NCBI GenBank assembly: GCA_035764045.1
Contig: DASTZX010000218.1
Location: 1 to 32,332 of the forward strand
DNA from: JAVDCA01 sp035764045
Lineage (GTDB): Bacteria; Pseudomonadota; Alphaproteobacteria; Rhizobiales; Xanthobacteraceae
Direction of reading: 5' to 3'
Length of the DNA stretch: 32,332 nt
Shown: in pieces, positions 6,858 through 14,446 of the stretch
How positions within the stretch are numbered: position 1 is the stretch's first letter
Layout of the letters: each line of letters opens with the position of its first letter
Position numbers and translations under genes: made by a program
The notes under the pieces: generated by a model
What the model was told of the DNA's origin: nothing
Databases searched by the model: none
Seen by the model: the letters and a program-made list of their open reading frames with translations, nothing else

Positions 6858-7022
6858 CGCCAGTGCCGCGAACCCGAAGTTCGAACATCATCTGCGGCAA
6901 ACGCGGTTGCGAACTTCGGGTTCAAAAGCGGCACTGGGATCATAGAGTTGCTAGTGCGATTCCGAAGTTCGCCCCAGAGGTCGCCGCAACGATATGCGAA
7001 CTTCGGAATCGGAACACTGGCG
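6858..7022. repeat. Composite double-hairpin repeat (family 1, copy 2)
   Basis: The element is inverted relative to the copy at 3174-3344. It is bounded by perfect 8-bp terminal inverted repeats, cgccagtg (6858-6865) and cactggcg (7015-7022). The internal stems are aacccgaagttcg (6871-6883) with its partner ending at 6922, an inner gcggcactg (6928-6936) matching the left end, and gattccgaagttcgc (6958-6972) with 6996-7010. Compared with copy 1 in the same orientation, loops and spacer are largely identical, but the spacer here lacks roughly a dozen AT-rich bases. It lies between the starts/ends of two minus-strand binding-protein genes. Confidence 0.9.
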
Positions 7023-7051
7023 CATTGCAGATCCGCCCGCCGCGTCCTGCA

Positions 7052-8032
<981 letters not shown>

Positions 8033-8192
8033 GTGCGGAATCTCCTTATGAAACGTGCAATGAAGGATGCACGCGGCCGGGACGTTAGGGCGTTTTGGCC
8101 CCGCGCGCCACTATGTGCGACGGATTGGCGATGCGCGACCGGACGCCGCAGCTGGCCTCACGCCGAAAGCGCCATACGGAGGGTTCTCGTCT

Positions 8193-8198
8193 TTGACA
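8193..8198 (+). promoter_or_regulatory. Candidate -35 box (TTGACA) for the TRAP operon
   Basis: TTGACA at 8193-8198 matches the sigma-70 -35 consensus exactly. At a 17-bp spacing (8216-8221) lies TTCCAT, a poor but position-appropriate -10 that retains the first T and the final AT. It would give a leader of roughly 45 bases before the dctP ATG at 8272. The rest of the 239-bp divergent region shows nothing else I can support apart from the hairpin at 8223-8259. Confidence 0.4.
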
Positions 8199-8222
8199 AA
8201 GCGGGCGATTTGCCGTTCCATG

Positions 8223-8259
8223 CGGCCGAATAAGCCCTTTTTTGAAGGCTTAACGGCCG
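8223..8259 (+). promoter_or_regulatory. Leader hairpin abutting the dctP ribosome site
   Basis: CGGCC (8223-8227) pairs with GGCCG (8255-8259), and inside it TAAGCC (8231-8236) pairs with GGCTTA (8247-8252) around a T-rich loop. The right arm ends where the Shine-Dalgarno GGGAGAAG (8259-8266) begins. It could modulate translation of the binding protein or be an operator. There is no T-tract after the stem, so it is not a standard terminator. Confidence 0.4.
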
Positions 8260-8271
8260 GGAGAAGCGTCA

Positions 8272-9267
8272 ATGACCAGATTTGCCGTCGGCATCGCGAG
8301 CGCCGCGATAGCGGCCATGCTGTCGAGCGCCGCTTGCGCGCAATCCGTTCTGAAGGCCTCCCACCAGTTTCCCGGCGGCAAGGGCGATGTACGCGATGAC
8401 ATGGTCCAGATGATCGCCCGCGACGCGAAGGCTGCAAATGTCGGCCTCGACATCCAGGTCTATCCGGGCGCCTCGCTGTTCAAGCCCAACGACCAGTGGA
8501 ACGCCATGGTCAACGGACAGCTCGACATCTCGCTCTTCCCACTCGACTACGCGAGCGGCAAGGTGCCGACCTTCAGCGCCACCCTGATGCCGGGCCTGAT
8601 CCGCAGCCAGGATCGGGCCAAGCGCGTCAACGATTCCGAGTTCATGAAGGACATCCGCGCAGAGATCGAAAAGCGCGGCGTCATTGTCCTCTCCGATGCC
8701 TGGTTCGCGGGCGGCATGGCCAGCAAGGACAGCTGCATCACCAAGCCCGCCGATCTGCAGGGCGCCAAATTCCGCGCGGCCGGTCCGACCTTCGCGGCCA
8801 TGTGGCAGGCTGCCGGCGCGAGCATCGTCAGCCCGCCGTCGAACGAGATCTACAACGCGTTCCAGACCGGTGTCGTCACCGCCACCGACACGAGCCTCGG
8901 CACCTTCGCATCGACGCGGCTCTACGAGGTCACGAAATGCCTCACCGCGCCGGGCAACAATGCGCTTTGGTTCATGTACGAGCCAGCGCTGATGTCGAAG
9001 AGGAATTTCGCGCGACTCACGAAGCAGCAGCAGGACGCACTGATCAAGGCCGGCAAGAGCGCCCAGGCCTATTATGAGAAGAAGGCCGACGAGGTGAACG
9101 AGGATGCGCTCAAGGTGTTCAGGGATCACAATGTCAAGGTCGTGACGCTGGGCGACGACGAGTACAACGTGTGGATCGATCTTGCGAAGAAGACTTCCTA
9201 CGCCACCTTCGCCAAGGATGTTCCGAACGGCCAGAAGCTGATCGACGAGGCCCTGGCAGTCAAGTAA
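8272..9267 (+). CDS. TRAP transporter solute-binding protein (DctP family)
   Basis: The 331-residue exported protein has signal peptide MTRFAVGIASAAIAAMLSSA with a cut after about ACAQ (residues 20-24). The mature protein has DctP features: VLKASHQFPGGKGDV at the start, the LDIQVYPGASLFK strand, NGQLDISLFPLDY, LQGAKFRAAGPTFAAMWQAAGAS with the carboxylate-binding Arg region, and QTGVVTATDTSLGTF. It captures a solute, usually a carboxylate, in the periplasm and delivers it to the DctQM permease encoded next. The start is supported by GGGAGAAG five bases upstream. A 78-bp gap separates it from dctQ. The ligand cannot be read from the sequence. Confidence 0.93.
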   Translation: MTRFAVGIASAAIAAMLSSAACAQSVLKASHQFPGGKGDVRDDMVQMIARDAKAANVGLDIQVYPGASLFKPNDQWNAMVNGQLDISLFPLDYASGKVPTFSATLMPGLIRSQDRAKRVNDSEFMKDIRAEIEKRGVIVLSDAWFAGGMASKDSCITKPADLQGAKFRAAGPTFAAMWQAAGASIVSPPSNEIYNAFQTGVVTATDTSLGTFASTRLYEVTKCLTAPGNNALWFMYEPALMSKRNFARLTKQQQDALIKAGKSAQAYYEKKADEVNEDALKVFRDHNVKVVTLGDDEYNVWIDLAKKTSYATFAKDVPNGQKLIDEALAVK

Positions 9268-9345
9268 GAACCGAGAAGGGAGCGGCCGCGCCATAGGGGG
9301 CGCGCGGCCGGGCCACCCGCATTACCCGCAACGGCTCCCGAAACC

Positions 9346-9876
9346 GTGTCCATGGACGCTTACATCCGGGCTGTCACGCTCCTGTCGCGCGTCGCAGGCG
9401 TGGCGGCCGCCCTCTTCATCGGTCTTGCGGTGCTCGTGATCTGCGACATGGTCGTCGAGCGCTACGCCTTGAATCTCACCACAGTCTGGCAGATCGACGT
9501 CGTCACCTACTTGGTGGTCGCGGCCACCTTCGTCGGGAGTGCCTACGTGTTGATGACGCGCGGCCATGTGAACGTCGACGTGCTGCCGCTCTATCTGTCC
9601 GAACGTCCCCGCTGGTGGCTCGCGCTGTTCACGATCCTTCTGGCGCTCGGATTCGTGGTGGTGCTGTTCCTCGTTTGCACTGCCTATTGGTACGAGGCTT
9701 GGAGCGAGAATTGGCATTCGGAGACGGTCTGGCGCGCGCGGCTGTGGATCCCGTATCTCTCGATGCCGATCGGGCTCGCCCTCCTCGTGCTGCAATACGT
9801 CGCCGAGCTGATCTGCCTCGTCACTGGACGTGCGCCGCCGTTCGGGATCGGCGCGGCGAGGCGGGGCCACGCATGA
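9346..9876 (+). CDS. TRAP transporter small permease (DctQ family)
   Basis: The 176-residue membrane protein has four predicted helices: VAGVAAALFIGLAVLVICDM, VVTYLVVAATFVGSAYVLM, WWLALFTILLALGFVVVLFLV, and WIPYLSMPIGLALLVLQYV. The segment GSAYVLMTRGHVNVDVL between helices 2 and 3 is characteristic of DctQ. It pairs with the large permease to form the sodium-driven TRAP importer. The first start is GTG at 9346; ATG at 9352, two codons later, is an equally good choice. The stop overlaps the dctM start (ATGA), implying translational coupling. Confidence 0.92.
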   Translation: MSMDAYIRAVTLLSRVAGVAAALFIGLAVLVICDMVVERYALNLTTVWQIDVVTYLVVAATFVGSAYVLMTRGHVNVDVLPLYLSERPRWWLALFTILLALGFVVVLFLVCTAYWYEAWSENWHSETVWRARLWIPYLSMPIGLALLVLQYVAELICLVTGRAPPFGIGAARRGHA

Positions 9877-11192
9877 GCCCCACCACGCAAGGCCTGATCG
9901 TCCTGGTCGTCACGCTGCTGATGCTGCTCTCCGGCGTGCCCGTCGCGTTCGGGCTCGGCGCGATCTCGATCATATTCTTGCTGATCTTCCAGGGCATCGA
10001 CAGCATGCATGTCGTCGCCGAGACCTTCTATTCGGGGCTCAACGACTTTACGCTGGTGTCGATCCCGATGTTCGTCATGATGGGCGCCGCGATTGGCTCT
10101 TCGCCGGCCGGCAAGGATCTCTACGAGGCTCTCGATCGCTGGCTCTATCGCCTGCCGGGCGGGCTGGTGATCTCGAATCTGGGCGCCTGCGCCATTTTTG
10201 CGGCGCTCACCGGATCCTCGCCCGCCTGTTGCGCCGCCATCGGCAAGATGGGCATTCCGGAGATGCGCCGCCGCGGCTATCCGGACGAGATCGCAACCGG
10301 CTCGATCTGCGCCGGCGGCACGCTCGGCATCCTCATTCCGCCCTCGGTCACCTTCATCCTCTACGGCATCGCCACCGAGACCTCCATCGGACGCCTGTTC
10401 ATCGCCGGCGTGCTGCCGGGCCTGATGCTCACCGGCCTGTTCATGCTGTGGTCGATCTTCGCGATCTGGCGCAGCGGCTTCCGCTCGCACGCGGCGGATT
10501 TCCGCTATTCCTGGAAGGAGAAGTTCTCCTCAGTCCCGAAGATCGCGCCTTTCATATTCATTATCGCGGGCGTCATGTACGCGCTCTATGGCGGCGTCGC
10601 GACGCCATCCGAGGCTGCCGGCGTTGGCGCGGCGCTCTGTCTCCTGCTTGCGGTCGCGATCTACCGCCTGTGGCAGCCGAAAGCCATCTGGCAGATCCTG
10701 CGAGACACCATGCGCGAATCGGTGATGATCCTCACCATCATCGCGGCCGCCGTCCTGTTCGGCTACATGCTCACCTCGCTCTATCTCACTCAGACGCTGG
10801 CGCAGGGCATCGCAGACCTGCACGCCAACAAATGGGTGCTGATGTTCCTCATCAACATCTTCCTGCTGGTGTGCGGCTTCTTCATTCCGCCGGCCGCAAT
10901 CATCCTGATGACTTCGCCGATCCTGCTGCCGATCATCACTGCTGCCGGCTTCGACCCGGTCTGGTTTGGCGTGATCCTCACGATAAACATGGAGATCGGC
11001 CTGATACACCCGCCGGTCGGACTGAACATCTACATCGTCCAGTCGATCGCGCCCGACGTGCCGGTGGTCAAGGTCATGCTCGGCACGATTCCCTACGTCC
11101 TCTGCATGATGCTCGCGATCGTGATCCTCTGCATCTTTCCTGAGATCGCGACCTGGCTGCCGGACCATCTCATGGGTGGGATGAAGCACTAA
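9873..11192 (+). CDS. TRAP transporter large permease (DctM family)
   Basis: This 439-residue polytopic protein carries hallmark DctM segments: LLSGVPVAFGLGAISIIFLL in helix 1, GSSPACCAAIGKMGIPEMRRRGYP, AGGTLGILIPPSVTFILYGIATETSIG, and near the C-terminus NMEIGLIHPPVGLNIYIVQS, the mirror-image ion/solute site. Cysteines in SSPACC replace the usual small residues (commonly A/T), a minor oddity. It is the transport subunit that couples sodium flow to solute movement. ATG at 9873 overlaps the dctQ stop by the ATGA junction. A longer open frame upstream is a shadow of dctQ. The gene ends 12 bp from the convergent kinase gene, with no clear terminator between them. Confidence 0.94.
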   Translation: MSPTTQGLIVLVVTLLMLLSGVPVAFGLGAISIIFLLIFQGIDSMHVVAETFYSGLNDFTLVSIPMFVMMGAAIGSSPAGKDLYEALDRWLYRLPGGLVISNLGACAIFAALTGSSPACCAAIGKMGIPEMRRRGYPDEIATGSICAGGTLGILIPPSVTFILYGIATETSIGRLFIAGVLPGLMLTGLFMLWSIFAIWRSGFRSHAADFRYSWKEKFSSVPKIAPFIFIIAGVMYALYGGVATPSEAAGVGAALCLLLAVAIYRLWQPKAIWQILRDTMRESVMILTIIAAAVLFGYMLTSLYLTQTLAQGIADLHANKWVLMFLINIFLLVCGFFIPPAAIILMTSPILLPIITAAGFDPVWFGVILTINMEIGLIHPPVGLNIYIVQSIAPDVPVVKVMLGTIPYVLCMMLAIVILCIFPEIATWLPDHLMGGMKH

Positions 11193-11204
11193 CTTCGTCG
11201 ACGA

Positions 11205-11723
11205 TCAGGTTCGCTCGTCCGACGCCGTATCATGGCGAATGACGTTGAACCCTTCAGCTGCTGCGGGCGGCACCAAGAGGCTCGTGACCGGATCGAACAT
11301 GTCTTCCGGCACATGGCCGAAATAGACGCCCTCGGGCTTTGTCTCGTTGCGTGCGCGCAGGCGCGCCTTGCAGACGTCGTCATCCGCCTCGATGACGTGC
11401 AGCTCGTGCGCGGCGCCCGCGGCTTCGAACAGCGAGCGGATCCAGGCGCGGCCCTTTGGCGTGTTCGATGCGGTCGGAACGTCGAGCACCACTGAGGTGC
11501 CGAGCGACAGAAGCTGGACGACATGCGGCCCGATGGCCGCGCGCAGCCGGCGCGCATGCGTCAGGAAGTCGTCGAACGTTTCGATCTCGGCCTCGAGCCG
11601 CACCAGCCACTCGTCTTCGCAAATGAGCACGGCGCCATGCTCCGCCGCGAGCTTGCGCGCCAGCGTCGTCTTGCCCGATGCGATCTTGCCGCAGATGCAA
11701 TACAGGGTCGCGCCGCCGCTCAT
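11205..11723 (-). CDS. Small P-loop NTPase/kinase-like protein
   Basis: The 172-residue protein has a Walker A motif GKIASGKTT (12-20) after a short first strand (TLYCIC), an acidic CEDEWL segment that resembles the substrate/base site of shikimate-kinase or zeta-toxin-like kinases, VVLDVPT (a Walker B-like strand) at about 78-84, and an arginine-rich lid ARLRARNETKPEG (about 118-130). This is the AAA_33/zeta-toxin-like small-molecule kinase pattern. The phosphate acceptor is unknown. No antitoxin partner is adjacent, which argues against a toxin. It follows the DsrE-family gene by 7 bp and is probably in its operon. Confidence 0.75.
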   Translation of the reverse strand: MSGGATLYCICGKIASGKTTLARKLAAEHGAVLICEDEWLVRLEAEIETFDDFLTHARRLRAAIGPHVVQLLSLGTSVVLDVPTASNTPKGRAWIRSLFEAAGAAHELHVIEADDDVCKARLRARNETKPEGVYFGHVPEDMFDPVTSLLVPPAAAEGFNVIRHDTASDERT

Positions 11724-11730
11724 CGCCCGC

Positions 11731-12186
11731 TCACGGCCGCACGTAGCTCCAGCCCTGCTCCTGCAGCTCCATCAGCCGCACCACGCCGGACGGCACGACC
11801 GTCGCCTGCGGGATGATCGCGATCGGATGGCCCTCGCGCTTTTCCATCCCGGTCTTCGTGTTGTTGCAAGCCGAAAACGAAATCTTCGAGCGATAGTCCA
11901 CCTCCGCCATCCGGCGGATGCGGTCCTTCACCGGCGAGGTGTCCTGGCGCAGCATGTGCAGGCCCGGCCCGTAGGCGACGATCTCGACCTCGGCATCCTC
12001 GTGCTTGGCGCGGTAGTGCTCGAGCACGTTCTTGGCATTGTTGAGCGCCATGGCCATCACCGCCTCGTCGTTCTGGTCGACCTGGATGGCGACGCGGTGG
12101 GGTTTGGCGCTCTGCGCGGCTGCGCCGGTTGCGGCCGCGAAAGCCAGCGCGAGGGCGATCAACAGGGACGGCAGCTTGGCGGCCAT
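11731..12186 (-). CDS. Exported DsrE/DsrF-like protein
   Basis: The 151-residue protein has a clear Sec signal (MAAKLPSLLIALALAF to GAAAQ, about 25 residues) followed by a DsrE-like fold: HRVAIQVDQNDEAVMAMALNNAKNVLEHY, EIVAYGPGLHML, and a single cysteine in FSACNNTKTG, at the position of the DsrE-family active cysteine. Periplasmic members of this family are widespread and poorly understood; a thiol or sulfane-sulfur role is inferred. ATG at 12186 is preferred to an in-frame GTG four codons upstream because the leader is then of normal length; neither has a convincing ribosome site. The P-loop gene follows 7 bp downstream. Confidence 0.78.
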   Translation of the reverse strand: MAAKLPSLLIALALAFAAATGAAAQSAKPHRVAIQVDQNDEAVMAMALNNAKNVLEHYRAKHEDAEVEIVAYGPGLHMLRQDTSPVKDRIRRMAEVDYRSKISFSACNNTKTGMEKREGHPIAIIPQATVVPSGVVRLMELQEQGWSYVRP

Positions 12187-12357
12187 GGCTTGTCTCACGG
12201 GTTGGTGGTGTCGGCACGATGCTAGCGCAAATTCCGGCGAAATGGACCGGATCCCTGCGGCGTCGTTCCAGGTCGCGGGCGCCGCCCGCGGGCCCGCAAA
12301 TCCGGACCAGACAGGCGACCTGAAACAGGACTAATCTCGGTCGCAACGCCTGCCGTC

Positions 12358-13080
12358 ATGGTGATCAGCATGTCCGCATCCAGCGAAATCCACGTCATGA
12401 GCGGTGGCGCGCCGAAGGAGGTCTTCGCGCTGCTCACTCCGCGATTCGCACGCGAGAGCGGCCACAAGGTGCGGTTCGCCTATGCGGTCATCACGGCGTT
12501 GCAGGAGAAGCTCGCCGCCGGCGAGACCGCCGACGTGCTGGTGCTGCCGGCGCCGGTGCTCGATGATCTCGCCCGCCACGGCAAGCTGCGGCCTGACAGC
12601 CGCGCCAGCTTCGGCACCGTCGGCATCAGCGTCGTCGTCAGGGAAGGCGCGCCGCGCCCGGATATCTCCAGCCAGGACAAATTCCGCGACGTGATGCTCG
12701 CCGCCCGCGCGGTGGTTCATTCCACCCCGGGGAAGACGCCGAGCGGCACGCATCTGGGCCGCGTGATGGAACAACTCGGCATCGCCGACGCGATGGCGAC
12801 GAAGACGATCCTGAAGCCGGCGCTCGACGGCGGCGTGCAACTCGTCGCGGCGGGGGAGGCTGATATCGGCATATATCCGGCGAGCGAGGTCGCCGCCGTG
12901 AAGGGTCTGACCGTCGTCGGCTCACTCCCTCCCGGGATCGACCTTGCGATCGTCTACGGCGCGGCTGCGACGGCCGCCAGCGCGGCGCCGGATGCGGCGG
13001 CGGCGTTCGTCAGATTCATGGCCGCGCCGGAGAACCGCTCGGTCTGGAAGGAGGCCGGCTTCACCCCGTCCGCCGATTGA
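12358..13080 (+). CDS. ModA-like type 2 periplasmic-binding-fold protein without signal peptide (second copy)
   Basis: The 240-residue protein begins MVISMSASSEIHVMSGGAPKEVF, directly at the first strand of a PBP2/ModA-like fold, with no leader peptide. The ligand-loop segment TADVLVLPAPVLDDLARHGKL, GTVGISVVVREGAPRPDI, a hinge PSGTHLGRVMEQLGI, ADIGIYPASEVAAVKG, and the C-terminal FVRFMAAPENRSVWKEAGF are typical of molybdate-type and related anion-binding proteins. It shares family and layout with the protein encoded at 6156-6848 but differs widely in sequence. A second ATG at 12370 is possible. It stands alone: the next gene is convergent. The 171-bp region before it, back to the DsrE-family start, holds nothing else I can support. 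Confidence 0.78.
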   Translation: MVISMSASSEIHVMSGGAPKEVFALLTPRFARESGHKVRFAYAVITALQEKLAAGETADVLVLPAPVLDDLARHGKLRPDSRASFGTVGISVVVREGAPRPDISSQDKFRDVMLAARAVVHSTPGKTPSGTHLGRVMEQLGIADAMATKTILKPALDGGVQLVAAGEADIGIYPASEVAAVKGLTVVGSLPPGIDLAIVYGAAATAASAAPDAAAAFVRFMAAPENRSVWKEAGFTPSAD

Positions 13081-13100
13081 CCTGCCTCGCGGCGGTGCGC

Positions 13101-14273
13101 CTACGCTTCGCCGATCTCGCGCATGATCTCGGCCGTATGCTCGCCGAGCCGGGGCGAGGGGCGCGGTGCCGCCATCGGCTGGCCGTCGAGCATGATCGGC
13201 GAGCGGATGCCCGGGATCGTTCCGCCCTTGGCCTGCTCGCTCGGCAGGTCGAGCTTCATGCCGCGATGCACCACATGCGGGTCGGCAAACACCTGGTCGA
13301 GCGTGTTGATCGGGCCGGCCGGTACGCCGACGGCCTCGAGCTTCGCCAGGAGATCGGCGCTCTTGAGCTTGCCGGTGAGCCCCGACAGCAGGTCGATCAG
13401 GTCGGCGCGATGCGCCAGCCGCGCCTTGTTGTCGATGAAGTTGGGATGCTGGGCGAGCGCCGGCTCGCCCAGCACGGTGCATAGCTTCTGGTACTGGCTG
13501 TCGTTGCCGGTGGCGATGATGATGTAGCCGTCGGCGACCGGGAACACCTGGTACGGCACGATGTTGGGATGCGCATTGCCGAGGCGCTCCGGCACCTTGC
13601 CGGAGACGAGATAGTTGAGGCCCTGGTTCGCCAGCACGCCGACCGTCGAGTCGACCAGCGCGGTGTCCACGTAGCAGCCGCGGCCGGTGCGCTCGCGCTG
13701 CGCCAAGGCCGCGAGGATGCCGATCACCGAGTAGACGCCGGTGAAGATGTCCGAGACCGGGACGCCGGACCGGGTCGGCTCCCCGTCGGCCATGCCGGTC
13801 AGGCTCATGAAACCGCCCATGCCCTGCGCCATCAGGTCGTAGCCGGCGCGGGTCGCGTAGGGCCCGTTCTGACCGAAGCCCGTGACCGAGCAGTAGATCA
13901 GCCGCGGACAGTCGGGCGCGAGGCTCTTGTAGTCGAGCCCGAACTTGGCGAGGCCGCCGACCTTGAAGTTCTCGATCAGCACGTCCGAGCGCGCAGCGAG
14001 CTTCTTGACGATGCGCTTGCCCGCTTCGGTCTCGAAGTCGGCCTCGATCGAGCGCTTGCCGCGATTGGTGGCGTGGAAATAGGCCGAGCTCAGATGGCTG
14101 CCGTCCTTGGCCTCCACGAACGGAGGACCCCAGGCGCGGGTGTCGTCCCCGGTCTTGCTGCGCTCCACCTTGATGACGTCGGCGCCGAGATCAGCGAGCA
14201 CCTGGCCGGCCCACGGCCCTGCCAGGATGCGAGCGAGCTCGAGGACCCGCAGGCCGGAGAGGGGACCAGGCAT
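13101..14273 (-). CDS. Class III (CaiB/BaiF-family) CoA-transferase
   Basis: The 390-residue protein has the family start PLSGLRVLELARILAGPWAGQVLADLGADVIKVE, the segment NRGKRSIEADF, DVLIENFKVGGLAKFGLDY, and catalytic aspartate D175 in PVSDIFTGVYSV, aligned with the acyl-bearing Asp of formyl-CoA transferase. Such enzymes move CoA between carboxylic acids through aspartyl-CoA intermediates. The acid pair is unknown. The gene is divergent from malonyl-CoA decarboxylase, so a role in activating malonate or another dicarboxylate, which the decarboxylase would then process, is plausible but inferred. GGAGGA upstream of ATG 14273 supports the start. Confidence 0.9.
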   Translation of the reverse strand: MPGPLSGLRVLELARILAGPWAGQVLADLGADVIKVERSKTGDDTRAWGPPFVEAKDGSHLSSAYFHATNRGKRSIEADFETEAGKRIVKKLAARSDVLIENFKVGGLAKFGLDYKSLAPDCPRLIYCSVTGFGQNGPYATRAGYDLMAQGMGGFMSLTGMADGEPTRSGVPVSDIFTGVYSVIGILAALAQRERTGRGCYVDTALVDSTVGVLANQGLNYLVSGKVPERLGNAHPNIVPYQVFPVADGYIIIATGNDSQYQKLCTVLGEPALAQHPNFIDNKARLAHRADLIDLLSGLTGKLKSADLLAKLEAVGVPAGPINTLDQVFADPHVVHRGMKLDLPSEQAKGGTIPGIRSPIMLDGQPMAAPRPSPRLGEHTAEIMREIGEA

Positions 14274-14293
14274 CGATCGAGTTCCTCCGCGAT

Positions 14294-14321
14294 CTGGAGC
14301 GCGGGTCGGAACACGCTCCAG
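14294..14321. promoter_or_regulatory. Inverted repeat in the CaiB/malonyl-CoA decarboxylase divergent region
   Basis: CTGGAGCG (14294-14301) and CGCTCCAG (14314-14321) form a perfect 8-bp inverted repeat with a 12-bp spacer, 20 to 50 bp upstream of the CoA-transferase start. Its place in the 173-bp divergent region suits an operator serving both genes. The region also has a modest TATACC (14371-14376) that could be a -10 toward the decarboxylase. The protein that binds is unknown. Confidence 0.4.
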
Positions 14322-14446
14322 GGATAAGGGTTAACCGCCTGTCTCTGTGGCGCGCGGGGTCGATTTTGTCTATACCTTGGAGAATTCCAGTGCATGCGTT
14401 TCTGGGGCCGGCCGGGCTGTCCGTTCGAACGGAGAGATCACCGCGA

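Noticed and set aside
11205..11723. Toxin-antitoxin system (zeta-like kinase)
   Set aside because: There is no adjacent antitoxin gene, and the neighbour is an exported DsrE-family protein; a metabolic kinase is simpler.
14366..14446. An N-terminal extension of malonyl-CoA decarboxylase
   Set aside because: The in-frame start 27 codons upstream has no ribosome site, and the family begins at MNTFFFGELLQ with GGAGAG before it.
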